From: Oscillibacter faecalis_A
GTDB taxonomy: Bacteria > Bacillota > Clostridia > Oscillospirales > Oscillospiraceae
DNA length: 64,000 bases
Reading direction: 5' to 3'
NCBI RefSeq assembly: GCF_029218125.1
Contig: NZ_JARFXX010000001.1
Coordinates: 124,001-188,000 of the forward strand
Part shown: one piece after another, positions 22,326-29,646 of the stretch
Numbering within the stretch: position 1 is the stretch's first letter
How the letters are laid out: every line of letters starts with the position of its first letter
Made by a program: the position numbers and the translations under genes
Notes under the pieces: model-generated
Told to the model about the DNA's origin: nothing
Seen by the model: the letters and a program-made list of their open reading frames with translations, nothing else
Databases searched by the model: none

Positions 22326-22885
22326 TGGAGGTTCAAAAGCTCTGCAAGTCCTATGCTGACCGTCCGGTGCTGCAAAATGTATCCTTCACGGCGGAAAACG
22401 GCGTCACCGCCCTGTGGGGGCCCTCCGGCGCGGGCAAGACCACGCTGCTGCGGATTCTCATGGGGCTGGAGGTCCCGGACAGCGGTACATTATCCGGTAC
22501 CGATGTCCGTTGGAGCGCCGTTTTTCAGGAGGATCGGCTGCTGCCGGGGCTGGACGCCATGGAAAATCTCCGGTTCGTGCTGGGGCCGGACATGGATAAT
22601 GACGCCGCTGCCGCGCAGCTCCGGGCGCTGGGTCTGGACCCGTCCCCCGGTCAGTGCGTCCGGTCATGGTCCGGCGGCATGAGGCGCCGCCTTGCGCTGG
22701 CCCGGGCGCTGCTGGCCCCGGCGGACGCGCTGGCGCTGGACGAGCCCTTCACCGGACTGGACACGGAAAACCGGCAGCGCGCGGCGGCGTGCATCGCCCA
22801 AGCGGCGGAACGGATGCCGGTGCTGTTGGTGACCCATGATCCCCTTGACCTCTCTACCCTCCGCGCCCGCTGCATCAAGCTATAA
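22325..22885 (+). CDS. ABC transporter ATP-binding protein (short)
   Basis: 186-residue importer ATPase. Walker A WGPSGAGKTTLLR, Q-loop VFQEDRLLPGLDAMEN, signature SGGMRRRLALAR preceded by SW, Walker B ADALALDEPFTGLD and switch His THDPLDL. Shorter than usual (about 240) because the C-terminal extension is missing and the helical subdomain is compact. Last gene of the operon. Confidence 0.92.
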   Translation: MEVQKLCKSYADRPVLQNVSFTAENGVTALWGPSGAGKTTLLRILMGLEVPDSGTLSGTDVRWSAVFQEDRLLPGLDAMENLRFVLGPDMDNDAAAAQLRALGLDPSPGQCVRSWSGGMRRRLALARALLAPADALALDEPFTGLDTENRQRAAACIAQAAERMPVLLVTHDPLDLSTLRARCIKL

Positions 22886-22919
22886 AAAACGTCTCTGCCT
22901 GTTGGCAGAGACGTTTTTT
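22884..22919. terminator. Bidirectional terminator between ABC operon and ThrE genes
   Basis: AAAAAACGTCTCTGCC / GGCAGAGACGTTTTTT with TGTT loop, overlapping the ATPase stop, serving both converging units. Confidence 0.92.
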
Positions 22920-22929
22920 ATTCCAGCAA

Positions 22930-23364
22930 TCAGCCGTGATGCTTCCAGCTCCGGCGCATATTGGCAAACGCCCACACAAGGCTGGCTCCCAACGCAATTC
23001 CCAGCGCGTATTCCGCTGTCTGCCGCGCAAAATCCTGCGCCAACTCCGACTCCTGCCGGACAACGTAATACATGGCGTAATACAGCGGGCGGCCGGGTAT
23101 CAGGGGAATAAGGAGCGCCGGGGTGAGGAACAGTGTGGTGGGCGCGCCCATAAGCCACGCTAAAAACTCCGCGTACACCGCCGCAAAGGCGGAGGCCGCC
23201 AGCGAGGGCATCAGTATCCCGCCCCAGATAGACACCGCCGCAAGATACACGCCGCAGGTCAAAAGGCCCCCCACCGGGGCGGCGAACAGATACCGTCTCC
23301 GCAGCCGGAACACGAGGCAGAAACCCAGCGCCCCGGTAAAGGATGTTACAAGCTGCGTGATCAT
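22930..23364 (-). CDS. Threonine/serine exporter C-terminal-half protein (ThrE_2)
   Basis: 144-residue membrane protein with about four to five helices, matching the ThrE_2/DUF3815 half of the ThrE exporter (LTCGVYLAAVSIWGGILMPSLAASAFAAVYAEFLAWLMGAPTTLFL, shown in parts). PGRPLYYAMYYVV is typical. It overlaps the partner gene by 4 bp (ATGA), as expected for a two-subunit exporter. Start follows GGGAGGAATTGGCTT. Transport substrate (Thr/Ser) is by family only. Confidence 0.87.
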   Translation of the reverse strand: MITQLVTSFTGALGFCLVFRLRRRYLFAAPVGGLLTCGVYLAAVSIWGGILMPSLAASAFAAVYAEFLAWLMGAPTTLFLTPALLIPLIPGRPLYYAMYYVVRQESELAQDFARQTAEYALGIALGASLVWAFANMRRSWKHHG

Positions 23365-24149
23365 AAGCCAATTCCTCCCGTCAGCCAGAAGGCGCTCATA
23401 AAGCCCAGCGCCAGCGCCGCCGCCCACAGCAGCGTTTCAATCAGCCGCATAGCCCCGGCAATGGGGGAGCCGATCATGGTATCCCGCACGGCGTTGGTCA
23501 TGGCCATGCCGGGAATGAGCAGCATAATGTCCCCTATGGATATTTTGTCCAACTGCAATCCCGGCAGAAAATGCACCCACAAAATGATACTCACGCCCAC
23601 CGCCATAGAGGACAGCAGATTGAACACCATGCGGTTGGGGCAGGCCGGGGAAAAATGCCGCTGCAAATAGCAGATGGCAAGGCCAAACAGCGCGGCGGAA
23701 AGTCCGTCTGCCGGTGTGCCGCCGAAAAAGAGCGTGCAACTTCCCGCCGCCAGCATACTGCCGCAATAAGCCCACAGCGGCCGCACGCCGCCTTGGGTCA
23801 GCGCTTTGATCTCCGCCGTCAATCGCTCTGCCGGCAGCAGGCAGGCGCAGCACCGGCGGCTCAAAGCATTGAGGTCCTCCAGCACCGTCATGTCCGTACC
23901 GCCGGGAGAGGGGACGCGCCGGGTCTGGGTCACATCCCGTCCATCAGGCAGAGTCATCGTCACCACCATGCTGGAGGTAATGACAAATACGTTCATCCGG
24001 GCCGCGCCATAGGCCATGCCCATCCGAATCAGGGTGTCCTCCACCCGGTTTACATCAGCGCCCACCGTCAGCATGGCCTCGCCCAAGTCCATAAAGCAGT
24101 GGAGCAGCGCATCCGGCGTTCCCATGCCGGGTTCCAATACAGGTGCCAC
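23361..24149 (-). CDS. Threonine/serine exporter N-terminal-half protein (ThrE)
   Basis: 262 residues. A soluble N-terminal part (GEAMLTVGADVNRVEDTLIRMGMAYG..., the ThrE signature with an EDT-like motif) is followed by about five membrane helices. Pairs with the ThrE_2 protein. The start is uncertain: a GTG at 24149 begins 7 bp after the preceding gene and an ATG at 24125 is also possible; neither has a strong ribosome site. Co-transcribed with the FMN dehydrogenase gene. Confidence 0.87.
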   Translation of the reverse strand: MAPVLEPGMGTPDALLHCFMDLGEAMLTVGADVNRVEDTLIRMGMAYGAARMNVFVITSSMVVTMTLPDGRDVTQTRRVPSPGGTDMTVLEDLNALSRRCCACLLPAERLTAEIKALTQGGVRPLWAYCGSMLAAGSCTLFFGGTPADGLSAALFGLAICYLQRHFSPACPNRMVFNLLSSMAVGVSIILWVHFLPGLQLDKISIGDIMLLIPGMAMTNAVRDTMIGSPIAGAMRLIETLLWAAALALGFMSAFWLTGGIGL

Positions 24150-24155
24150 GCGCTT

Positions 24156-25172
24156 TTAGAATCCGAACAGCATGGAGCGCTTGATGTCGGCAAGGCTGCG
24201 GGCGCCGCACATGGCCATGGTGTCCGCCAGTTCGGCCTTCAGCTTGTCCACATAGGCAGCCACGCCCTCTTCGGCGCCGCCGTAGACCATGGTAACGAAG
24301 GGCCGGGCAATGAGCACCGCGTCCGCGCCCAGCGCCAGCGCCTTGAAAACATCCATACCGGAACGGATGCCGCCATCCACGAAAATCTTCATCTTACCGC
24401 CCACGGCATCGGCAATGGCAGGCAGCACCTCGGCGGTGGCGGGACACTGATCCAGCACACGGCCGCCGTGGTTGGAGACAACGATGCCTGCCGCACCGGC
24501 CTCCAGCGCCTTTTCCGCACCGGCCACGGTCATGATACCCTTGAGGATAAAGGGCTTGCCCGCCATGGCGGCGATGTCCTTCAACTGTGCCACGGTCTTG
24601 CTGCCTGCAGGCGGCGTCAGCCCCTTCAAAAACGGCAGGCCAGCGGCGTCAATGTCCATGGCGATGGCGTAGGGGTCCGCCGCCTTGACCATATCCATCT
24701 TCTGCCGGATGGTCTCCATGTTCCACGGCTTCACGGTGGGTACGCCGCAGCCGCCGCAGTGCTTCAGCGCGTCCACAGCGCCCTCCATTACGGCGGGATT
24801 CGTCCCGTCGCCGGTAAAGGCCGCAATTCCGGCCTTGGCACAACCGGCCACCAGCACGTTATTGTAGGAAAGGTCATCGTACTTGTCGCTGTAGTGCATG
24901 GCCACCGCGCCCACAGGTCCCGCCATCACGGGAATGGTCAGCTTATGGCCGAAAAAGTCATAGCTGGTGTCCACCTCCGCATTTTCGCAGATGGTGTCCA
25001 TGTTGACGCAAAGCTCCTGCCACTTCTGATAGTTCCGGATCGCACCGGTGCCAAGGCCCTTGGCGCCGGGGCCGGGAACCATATTCTTGCAGGTCAGGCC
25101 GCTGCACACCGGGCAGGCATGGCACTTTCCCATGCAGGTCCGGGCCTGCTCCAGAACTTCCTGATACGTCAT
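24156..25172 (-). CDS. FMN-dependent alpha-hydroxyacid dehydrogenase family protein
   Basis: 338-residue TIM-barrel flavoprotein of the lactate oxidase/glycolate oxidase family. FMN and active-site segments PVMAGPVGAVA, ILKGIMTVAGAEKALEAGAAGIVVSNHGGRVLD and FVDGGIRSGMDVFKALALGADAVLIARP are present, including the HGGR catalytic His-Arg. N-terminal Cys cluster (CMGKCHACPVCSGLTC) is unusual for lactate oxidases and typical of the clostridial branch; it might hold an iron-sulfur centre or zinc. Start chosen after GGAGGAAACAGCG. Confidence 0.88.
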   Translation of the reverse strand: MTYQEVLEQARTCMGKCHACPVCSGLTCKNMVPGPGAKGLGTGAIRNYQKWQELCVNMDTICENAEVDTSYDFFGHKLTIPVMAGPVGAVAMHYSDKYDDLSYNNVLVAGCAKAGIAAFTGDGTNPAVMEGAVDALKHCGGCGVPTVKPWNMETIRQKMDMVKAADPYAIAMDIDAAGLPFLKGLTPPAGSKTVAQLKDIAAMAGKPFILKGIMTVAGAEKALEAGAAGIVVSNHGGRVLDQCPATAEVLPAIADAVGGKMKIFVDGGIRSGMDVFKALALGADAVLIARPFVTMVYGGAEEGVAAYVDKLKAELADTMAMCGARSLADIKRSMLFGF

Positions 25173-25240
25173 CGCTGTTTCCTCCATATTTTTATCTTTC
25201 CTGACTGTCCCCTCTCCGGCGGACAGTGATTGGCGCCCCT

Positions 25241-25270
25241 ATTGTACCGCCCCGCGCCGAAAAAGGCAAG
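25241..25270 (-). promoter_or_regulatory. Promoter of the FMN dehydrogenase-thrE unit
   Basis: Leftward TTGCCT (25265-25270), 18-bp spacer, TACAAT (25241-25246). Confidence 0.6.
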
Positions 25271-25364
25271 CCATGAAAATATTTGGAAACTGTGGAACAT
25301 TTTGGCCAGCTCATACGTCTTATTTAATAGAAAGCGGTGCAGGCCGCGAAAAGGAGGATGAATC

Positions 25365-26318
25365 ATGAAAAGAAAGCTCTTTGCCTGTTTCCTTGCCCTG
25401 ACGATGCTCACCGTCCTGACCGCCTGCGGCGGCAAGGCTGCAAACAGCTCCGCCTCGGCGTCCGCCGATACGTCTGAAGCCATGGTGCCGGACTATACGG
25501 AAAATGACAGCTACGCTTCCTATACCGGCTCGGACTCCGGCTCCGGCGGCTTCGATGAAACCGAGTCTCTCCCCACCGATGCCGCAGAGCAGAAGATTAT
25601 CTATACCGGTGATCTCAATCTGGAGACCACGGATTTTGACGCCGCCACCCGCTCCCTGTCCGCGCTGGCGGAGGAGCTGGGCGGCTACGTGGAAAACAGC
25701 AGCATCGGCAGCAGCAGCCGGGGCTACCGCTGGGCGGACTACACCATCCGCATCCCCTCCGGACAATTTCAGCGCTTTTTCGAACAGGCCGGTGAATTGG
25801 CCCACGAAACATGGCGCAGCACCAATCAGGAAAATATTACGGAAGTCTATTACGATACGGCGGGCCGCCTCAAAACCCAGCAGGTGAAACTGGAACGCCT
25901 GCAAACGCTGCTGGCGCAGGCGAAAAATATGGAGGACATCATCACCATCGAGTCTGCCATTTCCGAAACGGAGTGGAACATCGAAAACCTCTCCGGCACA
26001 CTGCGGCGCTATGATTCACAGGTGGCGCTCTCCACGATCACCGTCAATCTGCAGGAGGTCTATAAGTATTCCAATACCGAAAACGTCCCGGAGAGCTTCG
26101 GTGAGCGCATCGGCAGCGCCCTGACCCGTGGCTGGAGCGCCTTCACGGATACCGTGGAGAATATTCTCGTTGCACTGGCCTACGGCTGGACATGGTTGGT
26201 GCTGCTGGCGGTCATCGGCGTCACCGCCGCTGTCTGCTCCCGCCGCGCACTGCGCCGCCGGCAGGAAAAGCGGAAGGCCTCGGCGGAAAAAACGGATGAC
26301 AAAACCGGTCAGGTCTGA
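25365..26318 (+). CDS. DUF4349-domain lipoprotein
   Basis: 317 residues. Lipobox LTAC with Cys21, a Ser/Gly-rich acidic linker, DUF4349 domain (KIIYTGDLNLETTDFDAATRSLSALAEELGGYVENSSI..., coiled-coil near 165-215) and a C-terminal membrane helix near 270-290 with a basic tail. The family lies in the envelope and its function is not known. Start follows AAAAGGAGG. Confidence 0.88.
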   Translation: MKRKLFACFLALTMLTVLTACGGKAANSSASASADTSEAMVPDYTENDSYASYTGSDSGSGGFDETESLPTDAAEQKIIYTGDLNLETTDFDAATRSLSALAEELGGYVENSSIGSSSRGYRWADYTIRIPSGQFQRFFEQAGELAHETWRSTNQENITEVYYDTAGRLKTQQVKLERLQTLLAQAKNMEDIITIESAISETEWNIENLSGTLRRYDSQVALSTITVNLQEVYKYSNTENVPESFGERIGSALTRGWSAFTDTVENILVALAYGWTWLVLLAVIGVTAAVCSRRALRRRQEKRKASAEKTDDKTGQV

Positions 26319-26395
26319 TACAGTAAGGGCGGCGGCACTTCGCCGCCCTTTCCTTATGTTCTGAAAATTCATTTCATCCAAAGGGGGAAATTTTT

Positions 26396-27001
26396 ATGAA
26401 GCTCACATGGCTGGGCCACGCCTGCTTTTTGTTGGAGGCGGACGGTTACCGCATTGTCACCGACCCCTATACCGGCGTACCGGGCTACCCATCCCTGTCC
26501 GTTTCCGCCCACGCCGTTTTTTGCAGTCATGGCCATTTTGACCATAATGCCGTGGATCGCGTCACGCTGCTGCCCCATCGGGACAGCCCCTTTACCGTCC
26601 GGGAAATCGCCTCATTCCATGATGACCGGGGCGGAACGCTCCGGGGCGGCAACACCATCCGGGTCTTCACTGCCGATGGCATCTCCGTGGCCCATCTGGG
26701 CGATCTGGGCCATCCGCTGTCGGCGGAGCAGTTGGCCGCCATTGGTCCGGTGGACGCGGCGCTGGTGCCGGTGGGCGGTGTCTATACACTGGACGCCGCC
26801 GGGGCAAAATCGGTGTGCGACGCCCTGAAGCCCCGCTGCGTCCTCCCCATGCACTACCGCCACGCTCCTTACGGGTTGGCGGAGGTGGGCGGCGTGGAGC
26901 CGTTTCTCGCGCTCTGGCCGCAGGCGGAGGTACACCGTCTGTCCGGCCCGGCCATAGAGCTGACAAAAGCTGTCTCCGGTGTGCTTATTCCGCAATTTTA
27001 A
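26396..27001 (+). CDS. Metallo-beta-lactamase-fold metal-dependent hydrolase
   Basis: 201-residue compact MBL protein of the UlaG/YtkL-like group. Metal-ligand motifs: WLGHACFLLEADG at the start, SHGHFDHNAVD (HxHxDH), LGDLGH, and MHYRHAPYG near the C-terminus. Substrate unknown. Likely cytosolic. It sits between the DUF4349 gene and the SGNH hydrolase gene, each with separate signals. Confidence 0.85.
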   Translation: MKLTWLGHACFLLEADGYRIVTDPYTGVPGYPSLSVSAHAVFCSHGHFDHNAVDRVTLLPHRDSPFTVREIASFHDDRGGTLRGGNTIRVFTADGISVAHLGDLGHPLSAEQLAAIGPVDAALVPVGGVYTLDAAGAKSVCDALKPRCVLPMHYRHAPYGLAEVGGVEPFLALWPQAEVHRLSGPAIELTKAVSGVLIPQF

Positions 27002-27012
27002 CGCTGCGCCTC

Positions 27013-27066
27013 TTGACAAATCGGCGCAAAGCCATATAATATAGTTTTGAAAACCATATTATATGG
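27013..27066 (+). promoter_or_regulatory. SGNH gene promoter overlapped by an 11-bp-arm palindrome
   Basis: Near-consensus promoter TTGACA (27013-27018), 16-bp spacer, TATAAT (27035-27040). The -10 lies inside one arm of a perfect inverted repeat CCATATAATAT (27032-27042) / ATATTATATGG (27056-27066), 13 bp apart, so a repressor bound here would cover the promoter. Confidence 0.82.
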
Positions 27067-27080
27067 AGTGAGGTGTTTTT

Positions 27081-27797
27081 ATGGAACAGTGCAGACAGGT
27101 CACGCTTCTGGGCGATTCCATTCTCAAGGGGATACAGGTGGACCTCGGCAGCCGGCGCTACCGCGCCCAGAACGAGATGGACACAGCGGCGCTGGAATCG
27201 GAGTTCAGGCTCTCCATTCATAATGACGCGCACTTCGGCGCTACGGTCCGTAAGGGCAGCCGCCTGCTGGATCGGATGCTGGACCGGGGCGCCGCCTGCG
27301 ATTTTCTGGTGATGGACTTTGGCGGCAATGACTGCGACTTCCGCTGGAAGGAAATTGCGGAGGACCCCGCTGGGGAGCACCTTCCCAATGTGCCGCTGCC
27401 GGAATTTGTGACGCTGTACCGGGAGATGATTCGCAAGGTAAGAGCCCGGGGTATCCGACCCATCCTCACCAACCTGCCCCCGCTGGACAGTCAGCGCTTT
27501 TTCGACTGGTGGTGCGATGGGCTGAACAAAAGCGCGGTCATGCGCTGGCTGGGGGACGTCGGCAATATCTACGCATGGCAGGAGCGCTACTCCCGCGCCG
27601 TAGAGCATCTGGCCGCTGAGGAGCAGGTCCCTCTGGTGGACGTCCGGGGCGCGTTTCTGGACCATGGCCATCTGGAGCAGACCCTCTGCGCCGATGGCAC
27701 TCATCCCAATTCCGAGGGGCAGGCTCTCATCACCCGCGCCTTTCAGGAATTTGGTCGAGGCCTCCGGCTGCAAAGGGCCGCCCTGTGTGCTCTGTAA
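27081..27797 (+). CDS. SGNH/GDSL-type hydrolase
   Basis: 238-residue esterase-like protein. Block I LLGDSILKG (catalytic Ser), block III FGGNDCDFRW (Asn), and block V CADGTHPNSEGQ (Asp and His). No signal peptide, so cytosolic; substrate may be an acyl or acetyl ester. Start follows GGAGTGAGGTG. Strongly regulated promoter is implied by the palindrome over the -10. Confidence 0.88.
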   Translation: MEQCRQVTLLGDSILKGIQVDLGSRRYRAQNEMDTAALESEFRLSIHNDAHFGATVRKGSRLLDRMLDRGAACDFLVMDFGGNDCDFRWKEIAEDPAGEHLPNVPLPEFVTLYREMIRKVRARGIRPILTNLPPLDSQRFFDWWCDGLNKSAVMRWLGDVGNIYAWQERYSRAVEHLAAEEQVPLVDVRGAFLDHGHLEQTLCADGTHPNSEGQALITRAFQEFGRGLRLQRAALCAL

Positions 27798-27864
27798 GCC
27801 TATAGGGCAGCCAACCGTGGGTATAAAATACGGCAACGTGGGTCAAAGCAGTTCAACACATCAA

Positions 27865-27904
27865 AAAACTATCCCGGAAACCGAACGGTTTCCGGGATAG
27901 TTTT
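27865..27904. terminator. Bidirectional terminator between SGNH and hydA genes
   Basis: AAAACTATCCCGGAAACC / GGTTTCCGGGATAGTTTT with a short loop, midway between two converging genes. Confidence 0.9.
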
Positions 27905-27930
27905 GGTTTCGATATTGTGCAAAGCAGGGC

Positions 27931-29646
27931 TTACCGCTCCCGCTCCGTGTGGAGCAGCTGGAGGGACCGTTCTCCCAACGGCTTTTTCAGGTATTCCTTG
28001 TATAGCGCCTGAACCTCCGGGTTTTCGTGAGAGAAGCGGAGCTCGGCATCGGCGTCCAGCTTCCACAGCCGGTCGCCCCGAACCGCAGCCATCTCCTGTC
28101 CCTCGTGAATGGGCTGACCGCCGCCGCCGGCACAGCCGCCGGGACAGGCCATGACCTCCACGAAATCGTAGTCCGCACGGCCATGGTCAATGGCCTCCAT
28201 CAGCGCCCGGACGTTAGAAAGGCCGCTGACTGCCGCCACCCGCACCTCGCCGGCGCCGGGAATGGTGAACACAGCCTCCTTCCACGGCTTGCTGCCGCGA
28301 ATTTCCCGGAAGGCGTCCGCATCGGGATTTTTTCCCGTGACCATGTGGTAGGCGCCGCGGAGCGCCGCATCCATCACGCCGCCGGTGGTGCCGAAGATCA
28401 CCGCCGCGCCGGTGCCGGTGCCCAGCGGGCTGTCAAACTCCATCTCCGGTAGCTCCGTGGGTACGATACAGTCGCTTCGGAACAGGCGGCACATCTCCCG
28501 GGTGGTCAGCACAACGTCCACATCCGGGTCGCCGCAGGCGGAGGTCATTTCCGGCAGTGTGCACTCCGCCTTTTTCGCTGTGCACGGCATCATGGATACC
28601 ACCATGATCTTATGGGGGTCCAACCCCATTTTCTCGGCAAAGTAGCTTTTCGCCACAGCGCCGAACATCTGCTGGGGGGACTTTGCCGTGGAGAGGCTGG
28701 AAACGTAGTCCGGGTACTGGGAGCGCAGGAACCGCACCCAGCCGGGGCAGCAGGAGGTGAACATCGGCCAACGGTAGCGGCTCTTATGGGTAAAGCGCTC
28801 CACAAACTCGCTGCCCTCCTCCATAATGGTGAGGTCAGCGGCAAAATTCGTGTCAAACACATAGTCAAAGCCGATCTGCTTCAGCGCCGCCACCATGCGG
28901 CCGGTGCTGCCCTGCTTGGGAGAGAGGCCGAAGGCCTCCGCCCACGCCACCCGCACCGCCGGCGCCACTTGGACGATCGTGGTGATGTTCGGGTCCGCCA
29001 GCGCGTCCAGAACGGTGTTGGTATCGTCCCGGGCTGTCAGGGCGCCGGTGGGGCAGTGGGTCACGCACTGCCCGCAGAATGTGCAGTCTGTGTCCTTCAG
29101 GGAACGGCCTCCGGCAACATCCACCGTGGTGCGGGAGCCGGTACCCACCACATCCCAGATGTGCATTCCCTGAATTTTATCGCACACCTGAATGCAGCGC
29201 ATACACTTGATGCACTTGCTGGCCTCCCGAATCACGGGAACGTCCATGTCCAGCCGGCTCCGCTCCGGCTTCACCGGATAGGGCTGGTAGTGGATGTTCA
29301 GGTAATGGGCCAGATTTTGCAGCTCGCAGTTCCCGCTGCGGATGCAGGTGGTGCAGGTGGAATTGTGCTGGGATAGAATGAGCCGTAGATTTGTCTTCCG
29401 TGCCTCCCGGACCCGGGGCGTATTGGTGTGAATGGACATCCCCTCCACCACCCGCGTGTTGCAGGCGGGGACAAGGCGCTCCGTCCCCTCTACCTCTACC
29501 ACGCAGATGCGGCACGCGCCGATCTCGTTAATACCCCGGAGATAGCACAGATGGGGAATGGGGATTCCCGCCCGGGCGGCGGCCTGCAAAATGGTGCTGC
29601 CGTTCTGTACGGCAATATCTGTACCGTTGATCTTGATATTTACCAT
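27931..29646 (-). CDS. hydA: [FeFe]-hydrogenase catalytic subunit
   Basis: 571 residues. [2Fe-2S] ferredoxin domain (1-80; Cys in CYLRGINEIGACRICVVE), His-Cys3 cluster motif (HNSTCTTCIRSGNC, near 94-107), two [4Fe-4S] sites (CIKCMRCIQVCD; CTFCGQCVTHCP), then the H-cluster domain with all three signatures: TSCCPGW (near 297), MPCTAKKAE (near 353) and ACPGGCAGGGGQP (near 500). All catalytic cysteines are present, so it should be active once matured. Start overlaps the stop of the partner oxidoreductase gene. No maturase genes are in this window. Confidence 0.97.
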   Translation of the reverse strand: MVNIKINGTDIAVQNGSTILQAAARAGIPIPHLCYLRGINEIGACRICVVEVEGTERLVPACNTRVVEGMSIHTNTPRVREARKTNLRLILSQHNSTCTTCIRSGNCELQNLAHYLNIHYQPYPVKPERSRLDMDVPVIREASKCIKCMRCIQVCDKIQGMHIWDVVGTGSRTTVDVAGGRSLKDTDCTFCGQCVTHCPTGALTARDDTNTVLDALADPNITTIVQVAPAVRVAWAEAFGLSPKQGSTGRMVAALKQIGFDYVFDTNFAADLTIMEEGSEFVERFTHKSRYRWPMFTSCCPGWVRFLRSQYPDYVSSLSTAKSPQQMFGAVAKSYFAEKMGLDPHKIMVVSMMPCTAKKAECTLPEMTSACGDPDVDVVLTTREMCRLFRSDCIVPTELPEMEFDSPLGTGTGAAVIFGTTGGVMDAALRGAYHMVTGKNPDADAFREIRGSKPWKEAVFTIPGAGEVRVAAVSGLSNVRALMEAIDHGRADYDFVEVMACPGGCAGGGGQPIHEGQEMAAVRGDRLWKLDADAELRFSHENPEVQALYKEYLKKPLGERSLQLLHTERER

